Origin: Cyanobacteria bacterium UBA947
Lineage (GTDB): Bacteria; Cyanobacteriota; Vampirovibrionia; Gastranaerophilales; Gastranaerophilaceae
Assembly: GCA_002293275.1 (NCBI GenBank)
Contig: DBCX01000035.1
Location: 1 to 6,821, forward strand
Direction: 5' to 3'
Length of the DNA: 6,821 bases
Shown: positions 1 to 6,276 of the stretch, one piece after another
Layout of the letters: every line of letters starts with the position of its first letter
Position numbering within the stretch: the stretch's first letter is position 1
Notes under the pieces: model-generated
What the model was told of the DNA's origin: nothing
Seen by the model: only the letters and a program-made list of their open reading frames with translations
Database searches by the model: none
Program-made: the position numbers and the translations under genes

Positions 1-967
1 ACCCGCTTTGCATTATTTTTACAAGACGAGTAAAGGAACATATGTTTATTGGCCAAACATTGTCAACGCGTGCAAGGCGTTTGCATGTCATGTCAGTGTT
101 TATCTTGCGGCGCTTGCAGTGTTTTATTTTCTGTTCAAAAAAAAGGCATCTATTTCGCTTGTTATAATAATAGCATCTGTTTTTGTGCAGGGTTTGTTTT
201 CATCTAAACACTGGGAAGCCGGCTGGACGCTGACTTTTTACTGGGCGACGCTGTTTGTGTTTTTGATGACAATTGGGTTTGCTGCCGCTAACATAAAAAA
301 CAAGCAGCAATATATGACGCTGTTTTTTTTGGCGATGGTTATAGTTGTTTCGGCAAGAAATCTTTTCGGGGTCGCGATTTTTGAATCGTGGTTTATCCTG
401 CCGTTTTCGTTTATTGCAATCGGTGTGTTTTTGATGCAGTATCCTTTTGCGGACAAAAAAATTCTGGGAAAAGCTTTCATTGCGCTTTTGGTTTGCCTGT
501 CGGTTTATTATTCCGTGTACGCTTACAAATATAATATTGCTAATACGGTTGATTTGTTTGTGCCGGAAGGACCGTACCTGCGCGTTAAAAAATACAACGC
601 CAAACCGGCTGCTAAAATTTTTGCTTTTATTAAAGAAAATGTTGACAGGGACGAAACGGTGTCAATTTATCCGGAAGGTTACCCGATAAACTTTTACACC
701 GACCGCAAACCCGGCGGCGGGCAGATGTATAATTTAACGCTGCCGTATATTCAGGCTTTTGGTGAAGAAAATGTGATTGCCGAACTGAAAGAATATCCGC
801 CCGATTATCTGGTCTTGTTACACAAAGATACCTGGTCGCTGTACAATACGAAGGGGTTTTGTGTTGATTATGCGCTTGATGTTTGCAAATATATCGCCTC
901 AAACTATAGTATAATTTATGAGGACTCGTCTGAGGAGCTGCCGTTTACGATAAGGAAGAAGAAATGA
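1..967 (+). CDS. GT-C/GT39-type membrane glycosyltransferase, C-terminal part (5' end outside window)
   Basis: The frame is open to the left edge (codons from base 2). The first possible start, TTG at base 8, has no visible upstream region, so I treat the gene as truncated by the window rather than as a complete protein of 319 residues; its relatives here have 545 and 598. Residues below count from that TTG. About six hydrophobic helices lie between residues 30 and 172, followed by a soluble C-terminal domain (about 185-319). This domain has EG (223-224), NF (228-229), TDRK (231-234), YNL (241-243), and PPDYLVL (264-270), the pattern also found at the C-terminus of the two paralogues downstream. 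The family moves sugars from polyprenyl-phosphate donors to acceptors on the outer membrane face. The catalytic first loop is not in the window, so the activity is inferred from the paralogues. The last codons overlap the next start by ATGA, which suggests one transcript and translational coupling. Confidence 0.8.
   Translation, partial: PALHYFYKTSKGTYVYWPNIVNACKAFACHVSVYLAALAVFYFLFKKKASISLVIIIASVFVQGLFSSKHWEAGWTLTFYWATLFVFLMTIGFAAANIKNKQQYMTLFFLAMVIVVSARNLFGVAIFESWFILPFSFIAIGVFLMQYPFADKKILGKAFIALLVCLSVYYSVYAYKYNIANTVDLFVPEGPYLRVKKYNAKPAAKIFAFIKENVDRDETVSIYPEGYPINFYTDRKPGGGQMYNLTLPYIQAFGEENVIAELKEYPPDYLVLLHKDTWSLYNTKGFCVDYALDVCKYIASNYSIIYEDSSEELPFTIRKKK
952..956 (+). promoter_or_regulatory. 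Ribosome binding site of the second glycosyltransferase
   Basis: AAGGA lies seven bases upstream of the ATG at 964, inside the last codons of the preceding gene. It supports the 964 start, which also forms an ATGA overlap (964-967) with the preceding stop. Confidence 0.7.
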
Positions 968-2760
968 AGGGCAAAATCGCAAACTTTTTAAAACACAATT
1001 GGATGTTGATTTCTACGTCGGCGGTTTTTTTGTTTTTGAGCGTTTGGTATTGGGGGCACACGATAAACATTCTGATTGACGTCGGCCGCGAGTTTTATTA
1101 TCCGCAGATGATGATGCAAGGGGCAGTGCTTTACAAGGATCTTTTTTGCCAGTACACGCCGCTGTCGTATTTTGTGAATATGTGGCTGTTCCGGATTTTC
1201 GGGGTGAGTTTTAACACGCTTTTTGCCGCCGCGCACGTAAATACCGTCATTATACTTGTTTTGACATATCTTATATCAAGGTTCTTTAACAAGCCCGCGT
1301 TTAGTTATCTGGTAGTTTTGTTCGTTATGCTGCGGTGCGCGTTTCTTATCAACAACAGTTTTAATATGCCGTATGCGTTTGCAATAATTTATTCGCTAAG
1401 CGCTGTTATGGCGGGACTCTATTTTCTGTTGAAATTTGCAAAGGTGCCGAAGAAACGGTATTTGCTGGCGGCATCGTTTTTTACTGGCGCGGCGGTAAGT
1501 TTTAAGATTGATGCGCTGCCTTTTGCGGCGGCGATAGTTGCGGTTATGTATTTTTTCAAGCAGTTCAATTTCAAAACCGTGCCGACATTTTTGTTTGGCG
1601 CCGCGATTGTGCCGTGTATGAGTTTTGGACTTGTGCTGTTAAGCGGCGCGGATATCCCATCGCTTCAACACAACCTTTCAATCGTTCAGGATATAATGCT
1701 CACCGACGGATTCAGGCAGCTTTATACAAACTATTCCGGCATGACAATGACGCTTGCCAAGGCAACAGAGAGCTTGTTATGGTTTTTGCCGATGGCGGTT
1801 ATGCTGGTTATTTTGGGTGCGTGGGTTTATTATCCGGTGAAATATATCAAACTAAAAAAACGCAGCAAAGTCTCTGTTGTGGCGATATTGTGCTCTGTAA
1901 TCTGGGTTATTTTTGTTGACAGATTCTATATGTTTACGGAAGAGCAATCGCTTTGCTGGCTGCCTGTGGCTGCTATCGCGCTGGTCGTGTTCCAGACGGT
2001 TTCAATATTCAAAAGACACAAAGCTGGCGAGTGCGTCTTTGGCGCCGGCTGCCGCGATGAAAAATTCACGCTGATGTATATTCTTGGGGTGAGCAGTCTG
2101 CTTGTCGGCAACAAATCGTTGTTTTGGATATATATGTACAGTTTGGGAACGATTTCTTTCCCGCTCTATTTTATTTATGTAATCACGATGCTCTACAACT
2201 ACGTGCCGGTGTACATAAAAGCCGTTGATGCAAAAATGTGGGAAAGGACATTCAAAATTGTTTTAGGGTTTATGCTACTTGTGCAGGCGCATTATTGTGC
2301 CGGGCAGATAGGCCAATGGTGCGATGCCAGAATTGACACACCTCAAGGGACGGTTTATATAAACGAGCACGACGCAAAAGTTCTTGGTCCGGTTATTGAC
2401 TATATCCAAAAAAACACACCGCAAGATGCGTATGTGCTGATGCTGCACGAGGGTGTGACGGTGAACTTTATGACCGGCAGAAAAACCCACAAAATCTACC
2501 ACAACCTGCCGTCTGTTATGATTGAGCTGTTTGGTGAGGATAAAATTGTGCTTGATTTTATCGCGAATCCGCCGGATTATATTTTCATCACCTCGCACGA
2601 GTCAAGCGAGTATAACCAGACAAAGTTCGGCGAGAGCTACGCAAAAAATATCATGACATTTATTGAAAGAAATTACAAAAAAGCGCGCCGGTTCCAGGGC
2701 GTTTCAAAACATTGCGAAGATGATTTGTACTACATTGATATGTACCAGCGCGGGCGCTGA
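964..2760 (+). CDS. GT-C/GT39-type membrane glycosyltransferase (full length, paralogue of 3860-5497)
   Basis: This is a 598-residue multi-spanning membrane protein. Helix 1 is at about 13-30. The first outer loop then carries D39-x-G-R-E43-FYYP, Y57-K-D59-L, and Q63-YTPLSY. Such a loop, with acidic residues just after helix 1 and a YxD...PL motif, is typical of PMT_2/GT39-like GT-C transferases, where an early aspartate is catalytic; I infer D39 or E43 fills that role. KID at 181-183 is shared with the paralogue. More than ten further helices follow to about residue 446, then a soluble domain (about 450-598) with EG (496-497), NF (501-502), TGRK (504-507), and PPDYIFI (536-542). The expected donor is a polyprenyl-phospho-sugar; sugar and acceptor cannot be told. 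The start is supported by a good ribosome binding site and the ATGA overlap. Compared with the paralogue it has about ten extra N-terminal residues, a small insert with C357 and C363, and a longer tail with C584. The stop lies one base from the end of the convergent radical SAM gene. Confidence 0.85.
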   Translation: MKGKIANFLKHNWMLISTSAVFLFLSVWYWGHTINILIDVGREFYYPQMMMQGAVLYKDLFCQYTPLSYFVNMWLFRIFGVSFNTLFAAAHVNTVIILVLTYLISRFFNKPAFSYLVVLFVMLRCAFLINNSFNMPYAFAIIYSLSAVMAGLYFLLKFAKVPKKRYLLAASFFTGAAVSFKIDALPFAAAIVAVMYFFKQFNFKTVPTFLFGAAIVPCMSFGLVLLSGADIPSLQHNLSIVQDIMLTDGFRQLYTNYSGMTMTLAKATESLLWFLPMAVMLVILGAWVYYPVKYIKLKKRSKVSVVAILCSVIWVIFVDRFYMFTEEQSLCWLPVAAIALVVFQTVSIFKRHKAGECVFGAGCRDEKFTLMYILGVSSLLVGNKSLFWIYMYSLGTISFPLYFIYVITMLYNYVPVYIKAVDAKMWERTFKIVLGFMLLVQAHYCAGQIGQWCDARIDTPQGTVYINEHDAKVLGPVIDYIQKNTPQDAYVLMLHEGVTVNFMTGRKTHKIYHNLPSVMIELFGEDKIVLDFIANPPDYIFITSHESSEYNQTKFGESYAKNIMTFIERNYKKARRFQGVSKHCEDDLYYIDMYQRGR

Positions 2761-2771
2761 TTTAAGCGCTT
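2752..2771. other. Small inverted repeat across the convergent gene ends
   Basis: GCGCT (2754-2758) and AGCGC (2765-2769) form a 5-bp stem with a 6-base loop, extendable by two G-U pairs on the plus-strand RNA. The TGA of the glycosyltransferase and the TAA of the opposite radical SAM gene both fall within it. There is no T-run on either side, so it is at best a weak bidirectional terminator; chance is possible. Confidence 0.3.
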
Positions 2772-3829
2772 GACTTCGGCAGCAATTCACAGCACAACTG
2801 ACAGCTTTGAAAAACCTTTGAGGCTTTCAAATTCTTTCTGAAACATCTGGCTGCCGGGCTGTTGTGGACATCGGTTATTTTTTGGCCGATGAGGTTGCCG
2901 GTTTTGACCGAAAGACACGGATAAACATCCCCTTGCGGGTTGATGAACATTGTTGAGTAAGGCATAAGGCAAGGTTTGTAGATTTCTGCAGGGTGCGCGG
3001 CGCCTTTTGACCAAAAGTTTTCTATATCGCTGAAATCACCCTGCGGCTTGAACTTTGGCGACCAGCGCAAAAATGTTTTTGAATTTTTTGACAGGGAGAC
3101 AAGCTCCTTGTGCACTTCGCTAAAATGCTCCATATCAAAATACGGCACAAGCGGGTAGTTCTGCGCATAAAACTCCTCGGTAAACGAATCTTTCAAACAG
3201 TTGTGCTGCTTGAGGTTGTGGTTTCGGACAAACGATATTGAGAAAAAATCAAACCCCATTTGGCTGCACATTTTGTAGAGTTTTGTCAAATCGTCAAGAT
3301 TGTTTTCCAGCACCAAACTTTTTATCTCTTTCAGGAACGGTTTTTTTGCGAACAATTCAAGGTTGGATTGGATTTTGTCAAACGCACCTGGGCACGCTCT
3401 GTTATCGTCGTGCGTTTTTCCCCAGCCGTCAAGCGAGACCGCGAGCAAAAGCAGGTTATTTTTTTCAAACGAGTTAATTATTTTTTCATTCAACAGCATC
3501 CCGTTTGTTGTGACGTTTACTTTTGAACGGCCGGCGGCTTTTTCAAAGATTTCCAAAAAATCGCGCCGGATAAGCGGTTCGCCGCCAACAAGCGTGACAA
3601 GCCCATACCGTGGAATCTGTTCCAACACCTCAAATATTTGCCCCGTGGTCATCTCCTTTTTTTGCGGGCATTTTCCCACATAACAATACGGGCAGCGCAG
3701 GTTGCATTTGTGCGTAATCTCAAACACGTAACGCAGCGGCACAAGCGCCTTTCCGCTGTTCCGGCAATAGGACACCGACGCGTATGCGTTCCTTAAAAAA
3801 TCAAATACATAAGAGTAATCCAACTTCAT
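2762..3829 (-). CDS. Radical SAM protein with C-terminal SPASM-like domain
   Basis: The 355-residue protein has the radical SAM cluster motif C42-x3-C46-x2-C49 (in KCNLRCPYCY), which holds the [4Fe-4S] cluster that cleaves S-adenosylmethionine. GGEP at 82-85 is the SAM-binding motif, and VTTNG (106-110) and VSLDG (131-135) are typical later barrel strands. The C-terminal part resembles SPASM/Twitch domains: C287, then FINPQGDVYPC ending at C305, GNLIG (311-315), and C343-x2-C346 with C347. That is enough for one auxiliary iron-sulfur cluster rather than the two of full SPASM proteins. Such enzymes modify peptides, proteins, sugars, or lipids; nothing shows the substrate, and no small precursor-peptide gene is visible nearby. 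The ATG is followed two codons later by TTG, which would have GAGG at a better seven-base spacing; an in-frame TGA two codons before the ATG excludes a longer form. It runs against all neighbours, ends one base from the gene to its left, and shares a 30-base divergent control region with the gene to its right. Confidence 0.9.
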   Translation of the reverse strand: MKLDYSYVFDFLRNAYASVSYCRNSGKALVPLRYVFEITHKCNLRCPYCYVGKCPQKKEMTTGQIFEVLEQIPRYGLVTLVGGEPLIRRDFLEIFEKAAGRSKVNVTTNGMLLNEKIINSFEKNNLLLLAVSLDGWGKTHDDNRACPGAFDKIQSNLELFAKKPFLKEIKSLVLENNLDDLTKLYKMCSQMGFDFFSISFVRNHNLKQHNCLKDSFTEEFYAQNYPLVPYFDMEHFSEVHKELVSLSKNSKTFLRWSPKFKPQGDFSDIENFWSKGAAHPAEIYKPCLMPYSTMFINPQGDVYPCLSVKTGNLIGQKITDVHNSPAARCFRKNLKASKVFQSCQLCCELLPKSSA

Positions 3830-3836
3830 ACCTCAT

Positions 3837-3845
3837 ATCATATCA
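3837..3845 (-). promoter_or_regulatory. Candidate extended -10 promoter of the radical SAM gene
   Basis: Read on the minus strand, TGA-TATGAT fits the extended -10 element (TGN-TATAAT) with one change. Seven bases separate it from the ATG, so transcription would begin at or near the start codon and give a leaderless message. I see no good -35 at 16-18 bases, which extended -10 promoters often lack. The GAGG just before the ATG would then be untranscribed. Confidence 0.45.
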
Positions 3846-3855
3846 CGAATTCTTG

Positions 3856-3864
3856 TGGTATGAT
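3856..3864 (+). promoter_or_regulatory. Candidate extended -10 promoter of the third glycosyltransferase
   Basis: TGG-TATGAT on the plus strand mirrors the element of the opposite gene and is followed by seven bases and ATG (3872-3874). If it is the -10 box, the ATG at 3860 lies inside it and cannot be the start for this transcript; the message would begin at about 3871-3872. No clear -35 is visible. Its upstream contact region covers the opposite promoter. Confidence 0.45.
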
Positions 3865-5497
3865 AGGTGGCATGCGGGCGTTAATTTTTTTGGCTGTTTT
3901 TGTGTGGATGAGCGTGTTGTCGTGGGGGCGCGTCAGTGATATCTTGACGGATTTTGGCAAAGAATTCTACTACCCGGCTGCGATGCTGGGCGGTGAGGTG
4001 CTCTGCCGTGACCTTTTTTTGATGTACACGCCGATGTCGTATTTTGTGAACGCTGCGTTGTTCAAGGTTTTTGGCGCGAGTTTGAACACACTTTTTGCCG
4101 CATCGCACCTGAACGCGCTTATCATACTTGTGATGGTTTATTTGATATCAAGACTGTTTAACAGCGCGGCGTTAAGCTACGTTATCGCGGCGTTTGTCAT
4201 GTTTATCGGCGTTTTTTCGCTGACGTCGGGCAGCTTTACCGTGGGTTATTCGTTCGGGCTGGTTTATGCGTTCAGTATGGTTTTGGTAAGCGTTTATTTT
4301 TTCTTGCGGCAGAATTTTTTGCTCGCATTTTTGTTTGCCGGCATTGCGTTAAGCTGTAAAATAGATTTTATTTTTTATGCGGCGTTTTTGGTTTTGTACG
4401 TCGCGTTTAAAAATCGTGAACAGCTAAAATCCGCGGCGGTGATGCTTATTGCGCCGGTGATTGCGCTTGCGTGTTTGCTTGTTAGCGGCGCGAGTTTTGC
4501 TGATATTGCAAACAATTTTGCGATGCTCAATGTGCATTGTAATACCGAAAGCTTTAAAACTTTGTATGCAAACTCCACCGGTTTGGTGTTGAATTCGGAC
4601 AAAATAAAAAGTATTCTCTACTGGTTTTTTGTGTCAGCGGGTGTGTTTGGGGTGCTTGCGGCGTCAATTTATTCTTTGTTTAAATACAAGGCGGCCAGAA
4701 TAATAATTTTGGCGTTGATGTTTGCGGCATTTGAGTACACCCATTTTGATTTTACGGATTTGAAGGTTTTTTGCTGGCTGCCGCTGTTTGTGCTCGCAGG
4801 GCTCGTTGTGCAAACATTCATCCGCAAGAAAAACCCGCAGCTGTATCTGCTCGGGATTTGCAGCGTGCTTGTCGGGTACAAATCGCTTTTTTGGCTGTAT
4901 TTGGACAACTACGGAACGGTCGCTTTCGCGCTGTATTTTATTTATTTGGTTACGGTGCTGTACAATTATGTGCCGCTAAATCCGAAGGTTTGGCAAAAGA
5001 CCTGCATGATTATTTTTTGTTATTTTATCGTGTTGTATTTGTATTTCAATGTCAACCCGGTGGGATGGGTAGGGCACCGTGTAGAAACTCCGAAAGGTAC
5101 GCTGCGTGTGCAGGCAGATCAGGCGCCGGCCTACCGGCAGGTTATTGATTATATCCAAAACAACATGCCCAAGGATGCTTATTTTCTGGTGATGCGCGAG
5201 GGTGTGATATTCAATTTTTTGACAGACCGCAAAACAAGCAATATTTATTACAACCTGTCTCCTATTATGGTTGAGATGCTCGGGCAGGACAATATTATAT
5301 CGGGGCTGCGTGCGGATTTGCCGGATTATATATTTGTTACATCGTACATTTCGGTAGAGTATAACCTTGGCATGTTCGGGGACGATTATGCGGGTGGTAT
5401 AATGGATTTTATTAACGAAAACTATGATAAAAAACAAAGGTTCAGCGGCGAGGAGGATGAGTTTTTTATTGATATGTACATAAGGAGAAAAAGATGA
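3860..5497 (+). CDS. GT-C/GT39-type membrane glycosyltransferase (paralogue of 964-2760)
   Basis: This 545-residue multi-spanning protein aligns end to end with the second glycosyltransferase. Shared landmarks are D31-x-G-K-E35-FYYP in the first outer loop, C49-R-D51-L, YTPMSYFVN (56-64), KID (167-169), VGYKSLFW (338-345), LYNYVP (367-372), and the C-terminal EG (447-448), NF (452-453), TDRK (455-458), PDYIFV (488-493), and FFIDMY (535-540). The first-loop acidic residues are the likely catalytic ones, by family analogy. It lacks the cysteine-bearing insert of its paralogue. Coordinates are given from the first ATG; I think the ATG at 3872 (residue 5) is at least as likely, because it mirrors the opposite gene's start and lies seven bases after a -10-like box. 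Neither ATG has a well-spaced Shine-Dalgarno sequence. It overlaps the CdsA-like gene by ATGA, so the two are probably co-translated. Donor and acceptor are unknown. Confidence 0.85.
   Translation: MIGGMRALIFLAVFVWMSVLSWGRVSDILTDFGKEFYYPAAMLGGEVLCRDLFLMYTPMSYFVNAALFKVFGASLNTLFAASHLNALIILVMVYLISRLFNSAALSYVIAAFVMFIGVFSLTSGSFTVGYSFGLVYAFSMVLVSVYFFLRQNFLLAFLFAGIALSCKIDFIFYAAFLVLYVAFKNREQLKSAAVMLIAPVIALACLLVSGASFADIANNFAMLNVHCNTESFKTLYANSTGLVLNSDKIKSILYWFFVSAGVFGVLAASIYSLFKYKAARIIILALMFAAFEYTHFDFTDLKVFCWLPLFVLAGLVVQTFIRKKNPQLYLLGICSVLVGYKSLFWLYLDNYGTVAFALYFIYLVTVLYNYVPLNPKVWQKTCMIIFCYFIVLYLYFNVNPVGWVGHRVETPKGTLRVQADQAPAYRQVIDYIQNNMPKDAYFLVMREGVIFNFLTDRKTSNIYYNLSPIMVEMLGQDNIISGLRADLPDYIFVTSYISVEYNLGMFGDDYAGGIMDFINENYDKKQRFSGEEDEFFIDMYIRRKR
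5482..5487 (+). promoter_or_regulatory. Ribosome binding site of the CdsA-like gene
   Basis: AAGGAG, six bases upstream of the ATG at 5494, is the strongest Shine-Dalgarno sequence in the window. It fixes the start, which overlaps the preceding TGA as ATGA (5494-5497). Confidence 0.8.
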
Positions 5498-6273
5498 ATC
5501 AATCGGTTAAAATAGCGGCGGGTGTATTGCTTTTGCTGGTGTCGGTGGCGGCTTTGGTGCTTGGCGGGTGGCCGTTGATTATTTTGTCGTGCGCGTTGAT
5601 GGCGGTGGGCGCCGCGGAATACAAAAATATCATGATGACAAAAGGGTTCACGCCGTTTTTTTACATAATCGTACTTGTTGCGGGCGCTATAATAATTTTG
5701 GGGGTGTTTAATCTTCCCGGATTAGTTCCGGTGACGGCGCTGCTGGGTGTGGCGGCATCGTTCGGCGCGGTTATGGTGTCAAAAAGAAAACCGTATATCG
5801 CAAACATAACCGTCACAATCCTCGGGTTTATGATTTGCTGGTTGTTGAGTTATATAATTTTCCTTGCCCAGATAAGCGCGCTGTTGTTTTTGTTTTTGGT
5901 GGCTGCGGTTGTGGCAACAGATGCGGGCGCGTACTTTTTTGGCAAAAGGTTTGGCAAAACAAAACTGATACCTGAAATCAGCCCGAACAAAACGGTTTTT
6001 GGCGCAGTTGCGGGCGGGGTTTGCGCCTGTGCGGCGGCTCTTGCGCTCGGGTGTTTTTTGGGTCTCGGGTGGGGTTATTCGCTTGCCGCGGGTGTTGTGA
6101 TAACTTTTTGCGCGCAGTTTGGGGATTTCAGTATATCTATTTTGAAGCGCGATGCGGGGATGAAACACTCGGGCGAATTGTTCGCCGGCCGCGGCGGGAT
6201 GTTAGATAGGATTGCGCCGTTTTTGTTCAGCGCGCCGGCTGCGTATTATTATTTCAGGTGTTTTTTGGGGTAG
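5494..6273 (+). CDS. Divergent CdsA-family (phosphatidate cytidylyltransferase-like) membrane protein
   Basis: This 259-residue protein has about seven or eight hydrophobic helices, the usual size for bacterial CdsA. CdsA makes CDP-diacylglycerol from phosphatidate and CTP at the inner membrane. Family landmarks in order are D143-AGAYFFGKRFGKTKL, SPNKT (163-167), G210-D211, LKRDAG (217-222), SG (226-227), and G232-x-GG-x2-DR (to 239). Several positions that are near-invariant in the CdsA signature differ. Glutamate after SPxKT-V is F169. Glutamate of GD-L-x-ES is I214. Aspartate of the KD pair is H225. Histidine of GHGG is R233, and the aspartate after DR-I is A241. The reading frame is intact and the framework well kept, so this is not a decaying pseudogene. 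It may use another lipid phosphate, or have altered metal use, or be a non-catalytic paralogue. I therefore do not give the symbol cdsA. It is coupled by ATGA to the preceding glycosyltransferase and lies three bases before the B12-domain gene. Confidence 0.8.
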   Translation: MNQSVKIAAGVLLLLVSVAALVLGGWPLIILSCALMAVGAAEYKNIMMTKGFTPFFYIIVLVAGAIIILGVFNLPGLVPVTALLGVAASFGAVMVSKRKPYIANITVTILGFMICWLLSYIIFLAQISALLFLFLVAAVVATDAGAYFFGKRFGKTKLIPEISPNKTVFGAVAGGVCACAAALALGCFLGLGWGYSLAAGVVITFCAQFGDFSISILKRDAGMKHSGELFAGRGGMLDRIAPFLFSAPAAYYYFRCFLG

Positions 6274-6276
6274 TCT

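Larger units (their letters stand above)
3836..3865. repeat. Inverted repeat in the divergent intergenic region
   Basis: TATCATATCAC (3836-3846) and GTGGTATGATA (3855-3865) are inverted copies with one mismatch, separated by GAATTCTT. The symmetry continues outward without gaps, weaker, so that both gene starts (ATG at 3829-3827 on the minus strand and ATG at 3872-3874 on the plus strand) are exact mirror positions around 3850.5. From the inner edge of the arms through the two ATGs I count 16 matches of 20. There is no T-run, so it is not a terminator. It may be an operator, a pair of mirrored promoters, or both. Confidence 0.7.

Noticed and set aside
8..10. TTG as true start of the first gene
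   Set aside because: The frame is open upstream to the window edge, and the protein would lack the N-terminal half and catalytic loop of its family, so it is taken as truncated by the window.
3238..3683. Plus-strand open frames opposite the radical SAM gene (up to 127 codons)
   Set aside because: Antisense to well-conserved radical SAM motifs, overlapping one another in several frames, and without recognisable domains.
3836..3865. Inverted repeat as rho-independent terminator or mobile-element end
   Set aside because: AT-rich stem with no T-run, located upstream of two starts, with no transposase or target duplication.
4976..5437. Minus-strand open frame of 153 codons
   Set aside because: Lies wholly antisense to the conserved C-terminal part of the third glycosyltransferase; product has no recognisable motif. 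A similar shadow frame (2275-2598) occurs opposite the paralogue, as expected from shared sequence.
5779..6168. Minus-strand open frame of 129 codons
   Set aside because: Antisense to the core motifs of the CdsA-like gene; the arginine- and lysine-rich product is typical of a shadow of a membrane protein.
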